64,000 nucleotides of DNA, from positions 12,710,001-12,774,000 of the forward strand of contig NC_061126.1 of assembly GCF_905220365.1 (NCBI RefSeq), given 5' to 3'. Positions 1-10,131 of this stretch are shown here, piece after piece. Both the position numbers and the translations under genes were made by a program. Source of the DNA: Vanessa cardui. Its lineage: Eukaryota; Arthropoda; Insecta; Lepidoptera; Nymphalidae. Position 1 is the stretch's first letter. Each line of letters opens with the position of its first letter. The notes below the pieces were generated by a model, which saw nothing but the letters and a program-made list of their open reading frames with translations, did no database searches and was not told the origin of the DNA.

Positions 1-12
1 CATTACGCACAT

Positions 13-118
13 AATGTGTGTTTATAATTCATTTCGTGCTCAGTGGTGATTGCCTGGGTTTGAATCCGAAATCATCGATTAAGATGCACGCGTTCTAATC
101 ACTGAGACATCTCAGTTC
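13..118 (-). repeat. tRNA-headed SINE, partial copy (family S1)
   Basis: Read on the minus strand this is the head of the commonest SINE in the window: a tRNA-like start with A-box and B-box-like stretches, then the GCACCA turn and the part reading CATGTGCTTAATTTGTG in better copies. Only about 105 bp remain and the 3' body is missing, either cut by the window edge or deleted. At least nine other copies lie in the window. The family resembles Metulj-type SINEs of butterflies, but that name is from memory. Confidence 0.7.
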
Positions 119-640
119 AAAGATAAAAATTCATTGATATTTCCATAATGTGTTATGTTTAATAGCAGACTGATTAACTGTTTTTCCAGAATAAAGAATA
201 TAAAACCTCAAACTATTATCTATAATTAAAACCCAGCTAATATATAAAAAAAATGATTACTTAGCAAGCGAAGCCGCACGAATAATCAAGTTCTAAATAA
301 ATTAGCCCGAGTTTTAATCTTCTCCCAATTAGCAGGTATTTCGCAATCTCCATTCAACTGTATATGTTATTCGCAATTTGGAAATGTCTCATTTTAGGAT
401 TGATATTAATTTCAAAACTCATCTAAATATTTTACCCGATATGAAATACCGACGTTCGTTCCCGTTTCGTTTTAGTTACGTCTGAACTGACCTTAGAACA
501 GAGATTATAATTACATAAATGGTATACAGTTTATTTTGTGTTTTTGTGAAGATATTTTAGAAGTATTTGGACATGATTATAAGATAACAATATTATGATA
601 AGATATGTAAATTTATTCAACTGGGACGTGTTATAATAAG
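119..640. other. unannotated AT-rich sequence
   Basis: No open reading frame, RNA gene or repeat family that I can support. Base composition is ordinary for the window. Confidence 0.5.
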
Positions 641-644
641 TATA

Positions 645-845
645 AAATCTAATTTTCTGGGCGTCACGGTAGCATGCGTAAGCGATCCTGTGGCGCTCGC
701 CGAAAGACGGAGAGGGTACCGCTGGTTTTTTAGTGGGTAAACTCGGTGGACCTGGGCGCTCGCGGCGTCCAGGGAACCGGGGTGTCTAACCCTCCACCCA
801 TTTTCCATCAGGTGAGCGAAGCGCGTAATGCGTTTTTCTAGCGAG
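645..845. repeat. GC-rich interspersed repeat (family D)
   Basis: A block of about 200 bp, sharply more GC-rich than its flanks, containing GAGAGGGTACCGCTGGTTTT and a CTCGCGGCGTCCAGGG stretch. A much more decayed relative lies at 20925-21075 with the same GAGAGG-TAC-GCTGGTTTTT core. I think it is the tail of a non-LTR element seen in many moth genomes, but I cannot name it. The 63-codon minus-strand reading frame across it has no recognisable domain. Confidence 0.5.
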
Positions 846-983
846 AAAAAAAAGGTATAAAATCTAATAATCTTGTAGTATCAATATAAATTAATTTAGA
901 TTATACGTAGATAGAGTAGTAATTAATAAACGCTACGTCATTTTTTCAACCGACTTCCAAAAGGAGGAGGTTATCAATTCGTC

Positions 984-987
<4 letters not shown>

Positions 988-1026
<39 letters not shown>
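988..1026 (+). repeat. poly(T) run, 39 bases
   Basis: An uninterrupted T run inside composite element copy 1. The equivalent place in copy 2 (near 49081-49093) is a much shorter A run on the plus strand, as expected for an unstable homopolymer. Confidence 0.95.
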
Positions 1027-1032
<6 letters not shown>

Positions 1033-1469
1033 GTTACCTCATAACTTTTCACTTGGTGGACCGATTTTGATAATTTTTTTTTGTTTGAAAGGTAGTGCTT
1101 CCCGTGGGGTCCCATTTTTTTATTTTTTTTTCCGATGATGGTATCCATGTGAAAACGACATAAGTCTTAAATTTGCATTATGCATATGCGCGACAAATAG
1201 GTGAATAACTGAAAATCACGTTAACCAATTTTGATAATTCTTTTTTTATTATAAAATATATACTTCAAGGGTAATTTGATAAAAGTTTGGTAAGATTCTG
1301 AGCACAGGATCCATGACAAAGTAACGGAACGGAAGGGAACGGAACAATTCTGAGGAGCACGTTAGCGATACTCGGTCGAATCTTTTATTTATAGGTTATT
1401 TGGATATTTGAGTCACCTTCCGTAATGTGGTTATGTTTATGTAATTATCATAGTCGAATATTATAATCA

Positions 1470-1728
1470 ACTAGCTACCCACCCCGGCTTCGCACGGGTG
1501 CAATACTGATACTAAATATACTACAGAATTTGTTTATATACGACATCACATCGCAAACTTCTAAAATTATCAGTGTTTCTTTACTATATTGTTCATGTAT
1601 TATATACACAAACCTTCCCCTTGAATCACACTATCTTTTAAAAAAAACCGCATCAAAATCCGTTGCGTAGATTTAAAGATATAGGGACAGAGAAAGCGAC
1701 TTTGTTTTATACTATGTAGTGATGGAAC
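1470..1728 (+). repeat. interspersed repeat with CCCGGCTTCGC head (family R3)
   Basis: It starts CTAGCTACCCACCCCGGCTT and ends near TTTGTTTTATACTATGTAG. Other copies lie at 4793-5056, 33838-34055, 34924-35135, 37165-37410, 47115-47180 and, inverted, 48393-48648. All share the GGGTGCAATGCTGATACTA segment or its decayed form. It does not code for protein and its class is unknown. Confidence 0.75.
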
Positions 1729-2063
1729 TCCTATACGGCTCGCAGTTAGGGTGCGATATGGGGCAGAATTTCTTACTATCTTTAATCAAATTTTGTGTAT
1801 GTGATGTGATGTCATATGATGTCCGAAATATAGTTGGTCTTTTTCAAAGTTTTTTTGCTGAGTTCGATTACAGCTCTTTCGAGGGATCCTTGTAGTTTAC
1901 GCCGCGTGACGTATTAAATCCGCATTTTCGAAAGTCTATTTTTGCTTTATTCGCAAGTTTCCTTTGAAATTGTCCTCGAAGTAGTTTCTTACTCATATAA
2001 ACGGAATGCTTAATCTATCCATATTAAAAAAAATTAGTTAGTCAACATCAGCTTCACTTAAAA

Positions 2064-2668
2064 TCAAAAAATAAATAAAATTTTAACAAAAAGAAAAACC
2101 GACTTCAAACAAAACACTATTTTAAAACAAATGAATATGCACGAAAAAGTAATAAAAATAATTGCGTATTCAACATATTTTTTAGAGTCTTCCTAAGTTA
2201 AATGAAATGAAAAATATTAGACTACTTAAAAGTCGATTAACGATTATATCATGTTGTTATAATTATTGTTATATTTGGAGTCGGTGTCAGCCAATAAAAC
2301 CCAACAGTATATCTATCAAAAAACAATACGAGAATACTTTAACAAATATGTTTCTTACAAATTACCTTTTACACAATAATATACTTGATCAATCAAGGGG
2401 CTCGTATCGCTTCTTTCTTTTGATTGTTGGGACAAGGGCACCGTGGCTGACACCGGCTCCAAATATAGCAATAACTATAACTACATGATATAATCGTTAA
2501 TCGACTTTTAAGTAGTCTAATATTTTTCATTTCATTTAACTTAGGAAGACTCTAAAAAATATGTTGAATACGCAATTATTTTTATTACTTTTTCGTGCAT
2601 ATTCATTTGTTTTAAAATAGTGTTTTGTTTGAAGTCGGTTTTTCTTTTTGTTAAAATTTTATTTTTTA
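2064..2668. mobile_element. fold-back element with arms of about 225 bp
   Basis: The left arm (2064-2294) and right arm (2443-2668) are near-perfect reverse complements. Both start at an A/T-rich AAAATTTTAACAAAAAG end, run through AAAACCGACTTCAAAC, and finish at the GGAGTC-GGTGTCAGCC inner end, with a loop of about 150 bp between them. One small indel (ATAA) and a few substitutions separate the arms. The left arm is also the 3' part of composite family C, whose second copy (47825 onward) has only one arm. The 93-codon reading frame crossing it is made of the arms and is not a gene. It is a non-autonomous fold-back or MITE-like element. Confidence 0.8.
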
Positions 2669-2699
2669 AGAAATGTTGTTATATACAGATAGATAGACA

Positions 2700-3112
2700 G
2701 AATTGATTTCACATTTATAATATTAATGTAGTAAAATATAGATTAATATTGACATATAAACATAAGTAACGTTAATTCATTGCTACATATATAATACCCG
2801 TTTATAGCCCTATCCCTTGAGAATTCTTAAATATCCTAAAAATAGTTTTTAGTTGTTGTAATAACCTACTTGCATGATAAATTTGAAACCACTTATTATA
2901 TTATAGTTACGGAGATAGAGCTATTTTAGTTCGAAAATATAAATCCCATTTATTCCCTATGCCATGGGAATTTTGAAAAATCCCTTCTTAGTGCACCTCT
3001 AGGACACTCAAGGCATACATGTGCCAAATTTCAAGTCTCTAGATCCAGTGGTTTAGGCTGTGCTTTGTCTGTCAGTCACTCAGTAACGGAACAGTTTTAT
3101 ATATATTGATAA
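2700..3112. repeat. probable interspersed repeat ending in CAGTCACTCAGTAACGG
   Basis: The stretch TGCCAAATTTCAAGTCTCTAG followed by a CTGTCTGTCAGTCACTCAG end matches a repeat I remember from many moth genomes. No second copy is evident in this window, so the call rests on recognition only. Confidence 0.4.
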
Positions 3113-4792
3113 AGTCCATAATTGTAAACCTATTTCATAAAATGTCGTGTTTATATTTTGTTAAATAAATAAATTCACTTAAAATATTATGACATCATAT
3201 TTCAAAATTTCATAATTATTTAAACTATTTGGTCATCGATAGCATTGATATAACATCCACGAGTTATAGAAATTACTAAACAAACTGAAACTCTTGTATT
3301 TCAGTTTCAATTTGTCAAGTAAGCAAGAATACCATTTTCATTTTACTTTATATTCTGAGAATCGAAGTTTGTTAATAATTACAAATGGTCGGTTTCTAAC
3401 TTGTATTGTACGTACGAAGTACCAGTTGTTGACACGACCTTGTTTGTATATACTAGGAATAAAATAGGCAGCAAATATTTTCCATGAAATGTTTCTTTTT
3501 TTTTCAACTAGTTTATTATATAAAAAGGGGTTATGAAGGTATTCATTGAATTGAAACTGTTACATTTTTTTTATAATTTTCCGTTTTAATAAATCACTAA
3601 AACGGCATAATAAGTGTCAATTTGGAACCAGTTCCGTGAACTCATTTCCGACTTATACATATTTGGTGTTGCTAACTCAGTTTTTGGTTTTACATTTTTT
3701 TATAATATAAATTGTAAAGTTAGATTTATTTTAAAGTTTTATTAAATGTACTATCGTAAATATAATTAAATAAGTTTTTAGGTCACTTTTTTGGTTTGGC
3801 TGCCATTTTGCATAATTTCATATCAAATAAGGGTATTTTTTTAGGCGAAAAAATGGTGAAATTTCATAAAAATATAATGTAATATGTAGGAATATGATAA
3901 GTGTAATAAAATTTACTATTTTGTAATTAAAAGTTGTAATTTTTAGTCTGTGTATCACGTGACCTAAGCTGCCATTGTATGGCTCAGATGGGCAAAAACT
4001 GACATTTTAATATCACCTGGCACTTGAATAAACACCTTTTCTAGAGTTTTATTGCCAGTATTTGTACAATACATTATTTTCCCAAAAAACAAGTTTTTAT
4101 ATAGCTAGTAACGTTGAATGAGTATATAGTATACATATAATTTATTTTATTATTGGTCAATATGACTGACAGCATTTTGGTGGAATAAAAATCGTTTGAA
4201 ATTCGATTTAATTTTAAAGGAAAAAAAGCGTCCATATTGCCGAAATATTGTTTTGTAGCTCTTTATTAGTAAAATCGACATGTTTATGTAAATTTTCAAA
4301 CGTAGAATACTTTTATAACCGGTTTTCACAATAAAGGCTAGTGTTACAATTAGACATTTTTTTAAATTAATTATACTTACATTTTATTTAGGGTATTTAT
4401 AGAGTGACGCTGGCCACACTTCATTAACTTTCAAAGTTTCGAGATCTTTCGTACTTATTCTTTTTACATTTTTCTGTTCTCGGTTTAACACCGAATTTAA
4501 ATTTCATATTCGTAAGGTAAACTATCGTAAAAGGGTCAATATATTGGAGTTGAGAGTCGTGATAGAATATTATTATTATATGGTTTTTCATTGCTCTACA
4601 GATATCTTTTGACGTAGTTGCAGTTTGATCGTACTTTTACATAACATGATCGTACTTTTCAAAAACAGATCATCGGCATTAATTCTTTATTTTTTCTTAA
4701 ATACATTAATTTACTAATTCGAAATTCATTGTCTCATTTGACACAATTGACAAACAACAAACAACAACAACAATTGACACACACATTATAGA
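3113..4792. other. unannotated AT-rich sequence
   Basis: No coding or RNA gene found. It contains short AT-rich runs and unremarkable unique-looking sequence. Part of 3780-4380 could be an old transposon, but I see no second copy or terminal repeats to support that. Confidence 0.45.
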
Positions 4793-5056
4793 AGACTAGC
4801 GTCCTATCCCTGCCTCGCATGGGTATTTTAACCGTTTATTCATATATTTTTGTTGATTTTCCCGATATATGCAACAAGTGTCGTTCTATTTCAATTTATT
4901 TACACAACAACCGTAATAAATTATTTATCTAAACCTTCCTTATGAATACCTCTATCTACAAGTGAAAACCGCATGAAAATCCATTTAGTATTTTTGGAGT
5001 TTATTGCGAACATACAGACAGATAGGACGGGGACTTTGTTTTATAATATTTAGTGA
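4793..5056 (+). repeat. family R3 repeat, decayed copy
   Basis: It begins CTAGCGTCCTATCCCTGCCT and ends TTTGTTTTATAATATTTAGTG, matching the head and tail of family R3 with many substitutions in between. Confidence 0.6.
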
Positions 5057-5059
5057 TAA

Positions 5060-6433
5060 TCATTTTATAGCAACGTAAACATATCGACGTAAAAATTAAT
5101 CCTCGTTAAAGGTATCCTCTTTATAAAATGCATCTAAATAAAAACAAATGGCTGAAACAATGGGGACCCTTATAAAATCCACGGTCCGATTAGCTGATAA
5201 ATTACGTCTCCCTCCTTATCCCGTGTCTCTCGTGTATTCTATCCCGGTATTAGGTAACTATACTTATCTTTTTTTTTGTGTGAGCATGACGTCATGAGCG
5301 AAACGGGTACAAAGGTGAATAGCCACTCAGGGACTGTAAACGAAGAATTATAGAAATTGACGATGATATAAAGTATATTCGATTTTTAAATACTAAAAAT
5401 ATTTTCATTGGATATGTACCAATTACAAATAGATATCTAATATTATAATATAAGAATTTTATCTGCATTGAATAAGAATATATTAAGTGAATATCGATGG
5501 AACGTTTTCCATTCGATTCCATTTTCGAAATCGAGTACTTTAGTCAAATTCTTTAAAAGCTTAGAAAACAACATATCGTACTTAAATTATTGCAGAGTTA
5601 TATTATGATAATTTAAGCATTCGTTTTATCAGTTTTTATTCCTTAGGTTTTAAGTGAAATTCTTTAAAAACTGACTTCGATACCAATATCGACGTAACAT
5701 AAGTGTCGTACCATTATGTCGTGTGAATCCTTTGAATGTTTTAATGATATTAGTTCAAGTCGTATATCAATATCAGACACTTTAAGATTGTATTTTGCGG
5801 TGAGTTCTGAGTATTGCCGTGACAGCCTCCCCTTACATACATTTTACGGGAAGTAAAGTACATACACATAAACATTAAACCGTATTGTTATCGTTCTAAG
5901 AGTTTTATTATGGTTGTTATCCCATTGAAACAAAAGTTCTTTCGTGTGAGTAAATTGATGAGTTATTTATGAAATAATAATGTACTGGAACAGCATGGTA
6001 AAATTAGTGGAAAAGCTAACAGGATTCTTTTGCCCAGCAGTAGTAAATAGTAAGTTATAATCCCACTTTGTATTTGTGTATATATAGCTCTTACAATCAT
6101 GTAAGAGCTATATATACACATATTAAATGTCCTACTTTAAGGCGTTATTAATTTAATATAAAATAAAAGAATTTTTTTCCAATGCAAACATTTGTTATGT
6201 AAATTTAAGTCACGCTCTTTTTGTTAGGATTATGTCTGTAGTATTTCAGCGTTGTGTAGATTGCAACGAATAAAAATATTTAGGCCATTTTATCTGTCAA
6301 CGTTTAAGGTAGAAAGGTTTTTATACTATAAATATGTACCTTTCACAAAACAGCGCCCAATGAAACTCACACACATTTTCAGATAAAGCCTATATTAATT
6401 AGTAGTTTTATTCTAATTCGTTTGCACAGTGGT
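5060..6433. other. unannotated sequence upstream of the BEL/Pao element
   Basis: No gene found. The only structure I see is the perfect inverted repeat at 6075-6120, listed separately. Confidence 0.45.
6075..6120. repeat. perfect 20-bp inverted repeat, 6-base loop
   Basis: The left arm 6075-6094 (TGTGTATATATAGCTCTTAC) and right arm 6101-6120 are exact reverse complements around a loop AATCAT. It belongs to the fold-back class described in the findings. The undamaged sequence is not known here. Confidence 0.9.
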
Positions 6434-6438
6434 AGGAA
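6434..6438. repeat. target-site duplication AGGAA, left
   Basis: AGGAA directly abuts the first base (TG) of the left LTR and is repeated exactly at 13589-13593 after the right LTR. Five bases is the usual duplication for BEL/Pao elements. Confidence 0.93.
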
Positions 6439-6934
6439 TGTATAATTGTTACACTGTTTGTCGCTAGATGGCGCTGTGCGTCAATTAGATCGCACTATGG
6501 TTTGGTTGGTATGGCTAGTAGATATTAACTTTGATTTATTTTATAATTATTGATTTATACTTTTCTCCGATAGATGGCGCTGAGTGTATACTGAATCACG
6601 CTATTGTTTGATATTGTAAATAATTAATAGGAATGTTAATTTTATTTGTTTTTATTAGTTTATACTTTTCGCCGATAGATGGCACTTTAGAGAAGATAAA
6701 TCGCGCTATCGTTTGGCTTTGCTACTTTTATAAGTAGAGATTTATGTTTTTTGAAATTTGGTACTCCGTTTGTAATAGTACTCGATTGGTAACCGTACTC
6801 GAATTGTATTCGTAGTCGGTCCTGTACTTGAGTTGTGTGAAATATACATTCGGGTACCACGATCCATATCACTGGTTGTTTTATTTCGACGCCAGAGGGA
6901 GTGAGAGTTCTCCCAGAGACTAGTGGATCGTACA
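6439..6934 (+). repeat. left LTR of BEL/Pao element
   Basis: A 496-bp LTR starting TGTATAATTG and ending GGATCGTACA (TG...CA). It contains three degenerate tandem units of about 105 bp, each opening with AGATGGCGCT or AGATGGCACT (6466, 6572, 6677) and followed by an ATCGC-CTAT-GTTTG stretch. It differs from the right LTR by several transitions and a 2-base indel. Confidence 0.95.
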
Positions 6935-6936
6935 TA

Positions 6937-6953
6937 TGGTCCTTCGAGCCGGA
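6937..6953 (+). promoter_or_regulatory. primer-binding site, tRNA-Tyr type
   Basis: TGGTCCTTCGAGCCGGA starts two bases after the left LTR. It is complementary to a tRNA 3' end of the form UCCGGCUCGAAGGACCA, which is that of eukaryotic tRNA-Tyr as I know it (those genes start CCTTCGA). This is where minus-strand cDNA synthesis would start. Confidence 0.8.
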
Positions 6954-7603
6954 TCAGTGACCCTAGTGATATAAGGGTTCACAACCGTTTGTGAGTCGGC
7001 ATCGACGTGGTGGCGGTTTGTCATCGATGGTGTCAACCCTGGAGATTGGAGCCAGGGATTTCAGCCTGTCAGTGAAGACCAGGCAGTGACGTCAGCGTCA
7101 GGAGTGGAGCGGACGAGATCAAGCGGTGACGTCACGAGAAGACCCATGACGACACGACTGGACCAGGAGTAAGGAGTTAGTGTAGTGAGTGAAGTGTGCC
7201 GGACACGGTGAGTGCTTTAATCTTAAAATAGTAGTGTCAAGCAAAGTTGGACCTTAAGTCAAGAAAGAAGTTAACTTATAAAAATTTAAGTTAGTGTAGA
7301 GACATAGGCTAATATTCGAAGAAAAGTGAACCTATGCCCAAATTTTGTCTATGTCTCAAATTCTCAAACACTTAGAAAATTTTCGTTATTTACATTGACT
7401 TAAAAAAAAAATTGTGAATTTCAACACTTGTAAAATTTTGAAGTAATTTGCGTTGTGTGTATTATTATTATTATTTACCTTAAATTGGACTTGTAATATT
7501 TAATTTAACTTGTGTTTACATTTATTGCCTTTTATAATTTTAAGTAGTTGTTGAGTTTATTACATTTGTTTTAATATTATTTGCGTGTCATTAAATTATC
7601 GCC
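6954..7603 (+). other. untranslated leader of BEL/Pao element
   Basis: About 650 bp between the primer-binding site and the first Gag ATG. It includes two exact TGACGTCA palindromes (7087-7094 and 7127-7134) 40 bp apart, the consensus for CREB/ATF-type factors. The second half is very AT-rich. Packaging signals would be expected here but cannot be read from sequence alone. Confidence 0.6.
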
Positions 7604-7977
7604 ATGGAAGTATTTAACAAACTTCAGGAGAATAATAAGGAGTTTATCTCTAAAGGTAAACTCAACTTTAAGAAAGCACCTAAAGAGCGTTTGTCCGTTG
7701 CTTATGTAGAAACGCGTTTAGAGGCTTTAGAAAATCAGTGGCAATCGTTTTGTGACACACATCGGCAAATAATTACAGAGGTTAGTAAGACTGATTTAGA
7801 AACTTCCAGTTATTATACAAATTCTGTTTATGATCAAACTGAAAATTTATATTTTGATTATAAAACTGATTTAAAGGATGTTTTAAAGGATGAAGTAAAT
7901 TACAATCTAAAGGTAAACCTGTAGTAGGAACTTCTAAGTTAGCAAATGTTGAAGATAAATCTAATTGTTTTCTTACT
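7604..7977 (+). pseudogene. BEL/Pao Gag, N-terminal part
   Basis: The ATG at 7604 (context GCCATGGAAG, a good Kozak match) opens 106 codons rich in Lys, Glu and Asp with a probable coiled-coil stretch (residues 30-60), typical of the poorly conserved Gag N-terminus. The frame ends at TAG 7922-7924. From about 7909 a different frame reads on with no stop until TAA at 7977-7979, inside a fold-back repeat, so a one-base indel near 7905 is likely. The rest of Gag continues from about 7981 in a third frame. No function beyond capsid assembly is implied. Confidence 0.75.
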
Positions 7978-8005
7978 TAAGAAAACAATTAGATTTATCT
8001 TCAAC
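7948..8005. repeat. perfect 28-bp inverted repeat inside gag, 2-base loop
   Basis: The arms 7948-7975 and 7978-8005 are exact reverse complements around CT. The right arm is in the frame of the downstream Gag domain, so the left arm looks like the pasted-in inverted copy. The event breaks Gag. Confidence 0.95.
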
Positions 8006-9419
8006 TTTACCTAAGATTTCTATACGCAAATTTTCCGGAAAGTATTTAGAGTGGACAAGTTTTAGAGATCTTTTTACATCATTAATACATAACAACAGTA
8101 AATTAGATAACGTACAAAAACTTCATTATCTTAAAAGTCATTTGTTGGGAGAAGCGGAGCAGCTTTTGAGACACATTCCCATTACAGATAAAAATTATAA
8201 TATTTGCTGGACTCAGTTAGTCAATCGTTATGACAATAAAAAATATTTGTCTAATAATATTCTCAGACGTTTCATGAGCCAGAAATCTTTGCTTCATGAA
8301 TCATCCGGTGCTATTAAGGAATTATTAGACAATATGAACGAATGTTTAAGTGCGTTACAGAACATAGGTGTTAATATTAGTAATTGGGATATTATTGTTA
8401 TTTACATATTAAGCCAAAAATTAGACCCCGAGTCCCGAAAGCAATGGGAATTAAAGTCGAACGAAAGTGAAGGATTGCCTACCTTATCTGATTTTAGAGA
8501 ATTTCTTGAACACAAATTTAGATCTTTAGAATTTTTAGACGTTAAACAAACATTAAAACCTACTAATGTAAGAACGAGTGTTAATGTTGTTCATAAAGCT
8601 AGTTCAAATAACACTAGTCCCAATATTGTTAATCTCACTTGTCCAATTTGTAAAGACAATCACAAAATTATAAATTGTAAACAGTTTGCTAAGGCTGAAT
8701 ACGACACACGCCGTAACTTTATTCAGGCCAATCGTTTATGCTTCAATTGTTTCGGTTCATATCATTCTGTGTATTCATGCCGCCAATCTACTAGGTGTAA
8801 AATTTGTAAACGCAAGCATCATTCTCTGCTACACCCTCCGAGTGTAGTACAGGAGTCGAAGAATGTTGAGTCCAATGATGGAGGTGTAGTAGTTTCAGCA
8901 ACCACAGCACAACTTTGTGAGAACAAAGCTACAGTAAGTACCTGTTTTCCAAAAAGTTCTAGTCAAGTTCTCTTGGCTACAGCTATTGTTGAGGTAGTAT
9001 CGAGAACAGGTAATACCAGTTTAGCTTATAGATGCTTGTTGGATCAAGGCTCACAGGCTTCGTTGATCACGGAGTCTGCTGTCCAAGCTCTTGGACTGAA
9101 AAAGATTCCCAACAAGGTCTACATTTCTGGAATTGGGGGTAGGAATGATTCTTTAGCTTCTGCATCAGTCGTTGAAATCAAGCTAAAGTCAATTCATAAT
9201 CCTCAGTTCACTTTGGTCGTCAAAGCCCATGTTCTTACCAAGCTGACATCTTTTCTTCCCGCAAAGAAGGCAAATGTTCAATTGTGGCCAGCATTAGCTC
9301 AGTTTAAGTTAGCTGACCCGAAGTTTGACGTACCAAATAAGATAGACTTGTTACTTGGTGCAGAAGTATATAGCCAGATTTTAGTCGAGGGCCTTATCAA
9401 GGGTCGGGAGGACCCTTGA
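7965..9419 (+). pseudogene. BEL/Pao Gag-protease segment
   Basis: A 484-codon open stretch. Its first codons lie in the fold-back, so the ATG at 7965 is not the native start. Residues about 15-190 are a DUF1759-type Gag domain (motif FSGKYLEWTSFRDLF at 23-37). Three zinc knuckles follow: C226-C229-H233-C238, C259-C262-H267-C272, and C278-C281-H285-H290. An aspartic protease of the A17/DUF1758 kind begins near residue 335, with catalytic motif LLDQGSQ (Asp360), where Gln replaces the usual Ser/Thr after Asp. The segment ends at LLLGAEVYSQIL and then runs into the second fold-back repeat, which supplies TGA (9417-9419) and TAA. The same frame resumes cleanly after it. Confidence 0.9.
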
Positions 9420-9436
9420 TAAGGCCCTCGACTAAA
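9380..9436. repeat. perfect 26-bp inverted repeat at the protease-RT junction, 5-base loop
   Basis: The arms 9380-9405 and 9411-9436 are exact reverse complements around GGGAG. The left arm encodes the conserved end of the protease domain. The right arm is an inverted copy that adds two in-frame stops without changing the reading frame. Normal coding resumes at about 9438. Confidence 0.95.
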
Positions 9437-9437
9437 T

Positions 9438-10131
9438 CCTGTAGCCCAGAACACTCATTTGGGATGGATCTTATCTGGTAAAATTCACTCAGGTCATGTT
9501 GATTCTGAGTCGTGCCAAGCTAATAGTGTCATCGTCAATATGTATACCCAGTGTAATGACAATGATCTTTTGCGAAAGGTCTGGGAGTTAGAATCAGACG
9601 ATCTTTCTGTTAAAAAGAAGATGCTTACTGATGATGAACAGAAGTGTGAGGAGATATTTAGAAACACCGTTACCAGAGATGACCACGGACGTTATATAGT
9701 AAAACTTCCCTTTCGTAATGCAAACCCAAACTGTAAGAAAGGAAATTTTAAAGATATAGCCACTAAGAGACTTTACCAGTTAGAAAAAAGATTATTAAAA
9801 AATAAAGAATTAAAAGAACAGTATACAGAAGTAATAAAAGAGTACTTACATCTTAATCATATGGGGTTAGTTCCTGAAGAGCAACGTAATAAATCGGACG
9901 TGGTATATTTGCCGCACCATGCCGTAGTACGTAAGAATAAGTTAACATCTAAAGTAAGGGTTGTTTTTGACGCCTCCTGCTCTGGGACTAATGGAGTAAG
10001 TCTGAACAATGAACTCTTAGTTGGTCCACCTCTTCAGAATACTTTGAGACACATTGTTATGAGATGGCGAAAACATCCTGTTTGTTTGGTGGCAGACATC
10101 GTTAAGATGTATCAGGTAATGACAGGTAAAG
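9438..10131 (+). pseudogene. BEL/Pao pol: linker and first part of reverse transcriptase
   Basis: This lies in the same frame as the Gag-protease segment, separated only by the inverted duplication. The open stretch carries the PVAQN and GWILSG junction motifs, then the N-terminal part of the reverse transcriptase with KVRVVFDAS and the metal-binding Asp of VADIVKMY (residue 213 counting from the ATG at 9459). Right after this motif the frame is lost in a small duplicated stretch (CAGGTAATGA then CAGGTAAAGGTGA, 10113-10135), and the polymerase continues one frame over from about 10132. The ATG at 9459 is internal and not a native start. Confidence 0.88.

Larger units (their letters stand above)
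942..2294 (+). mobile_element. composite interspersed element, copy 1 (family C)
   Basis: It begins with a CAACCGACTTC-AAAGGAGGAGG end and a 39-base T run, and continues to the TTGGAGTCGGTGTCAGCC end at about 2294. A diverged copy lies in the opposite orientation at 47825-49139 (roughly nine in ten bases alike by eye), covering the same segments in the same order. It has no coding capacity, so it is a non-autonomous element of unknown class. A CCCGGCTTCGC-type repeat (1470-1728) sits inside at the same relative place in both copies, so that piece was present before the family spread. Only one outer end (CCGACTTC) is shared with the fragment near 39.5 kb. Confidence 0.7.

Noticed and set aside
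2207..2488. 93-codon plus-strand reading frame
   Set aside because: It lies across the arms and loop of the fold-back element and has no domain.
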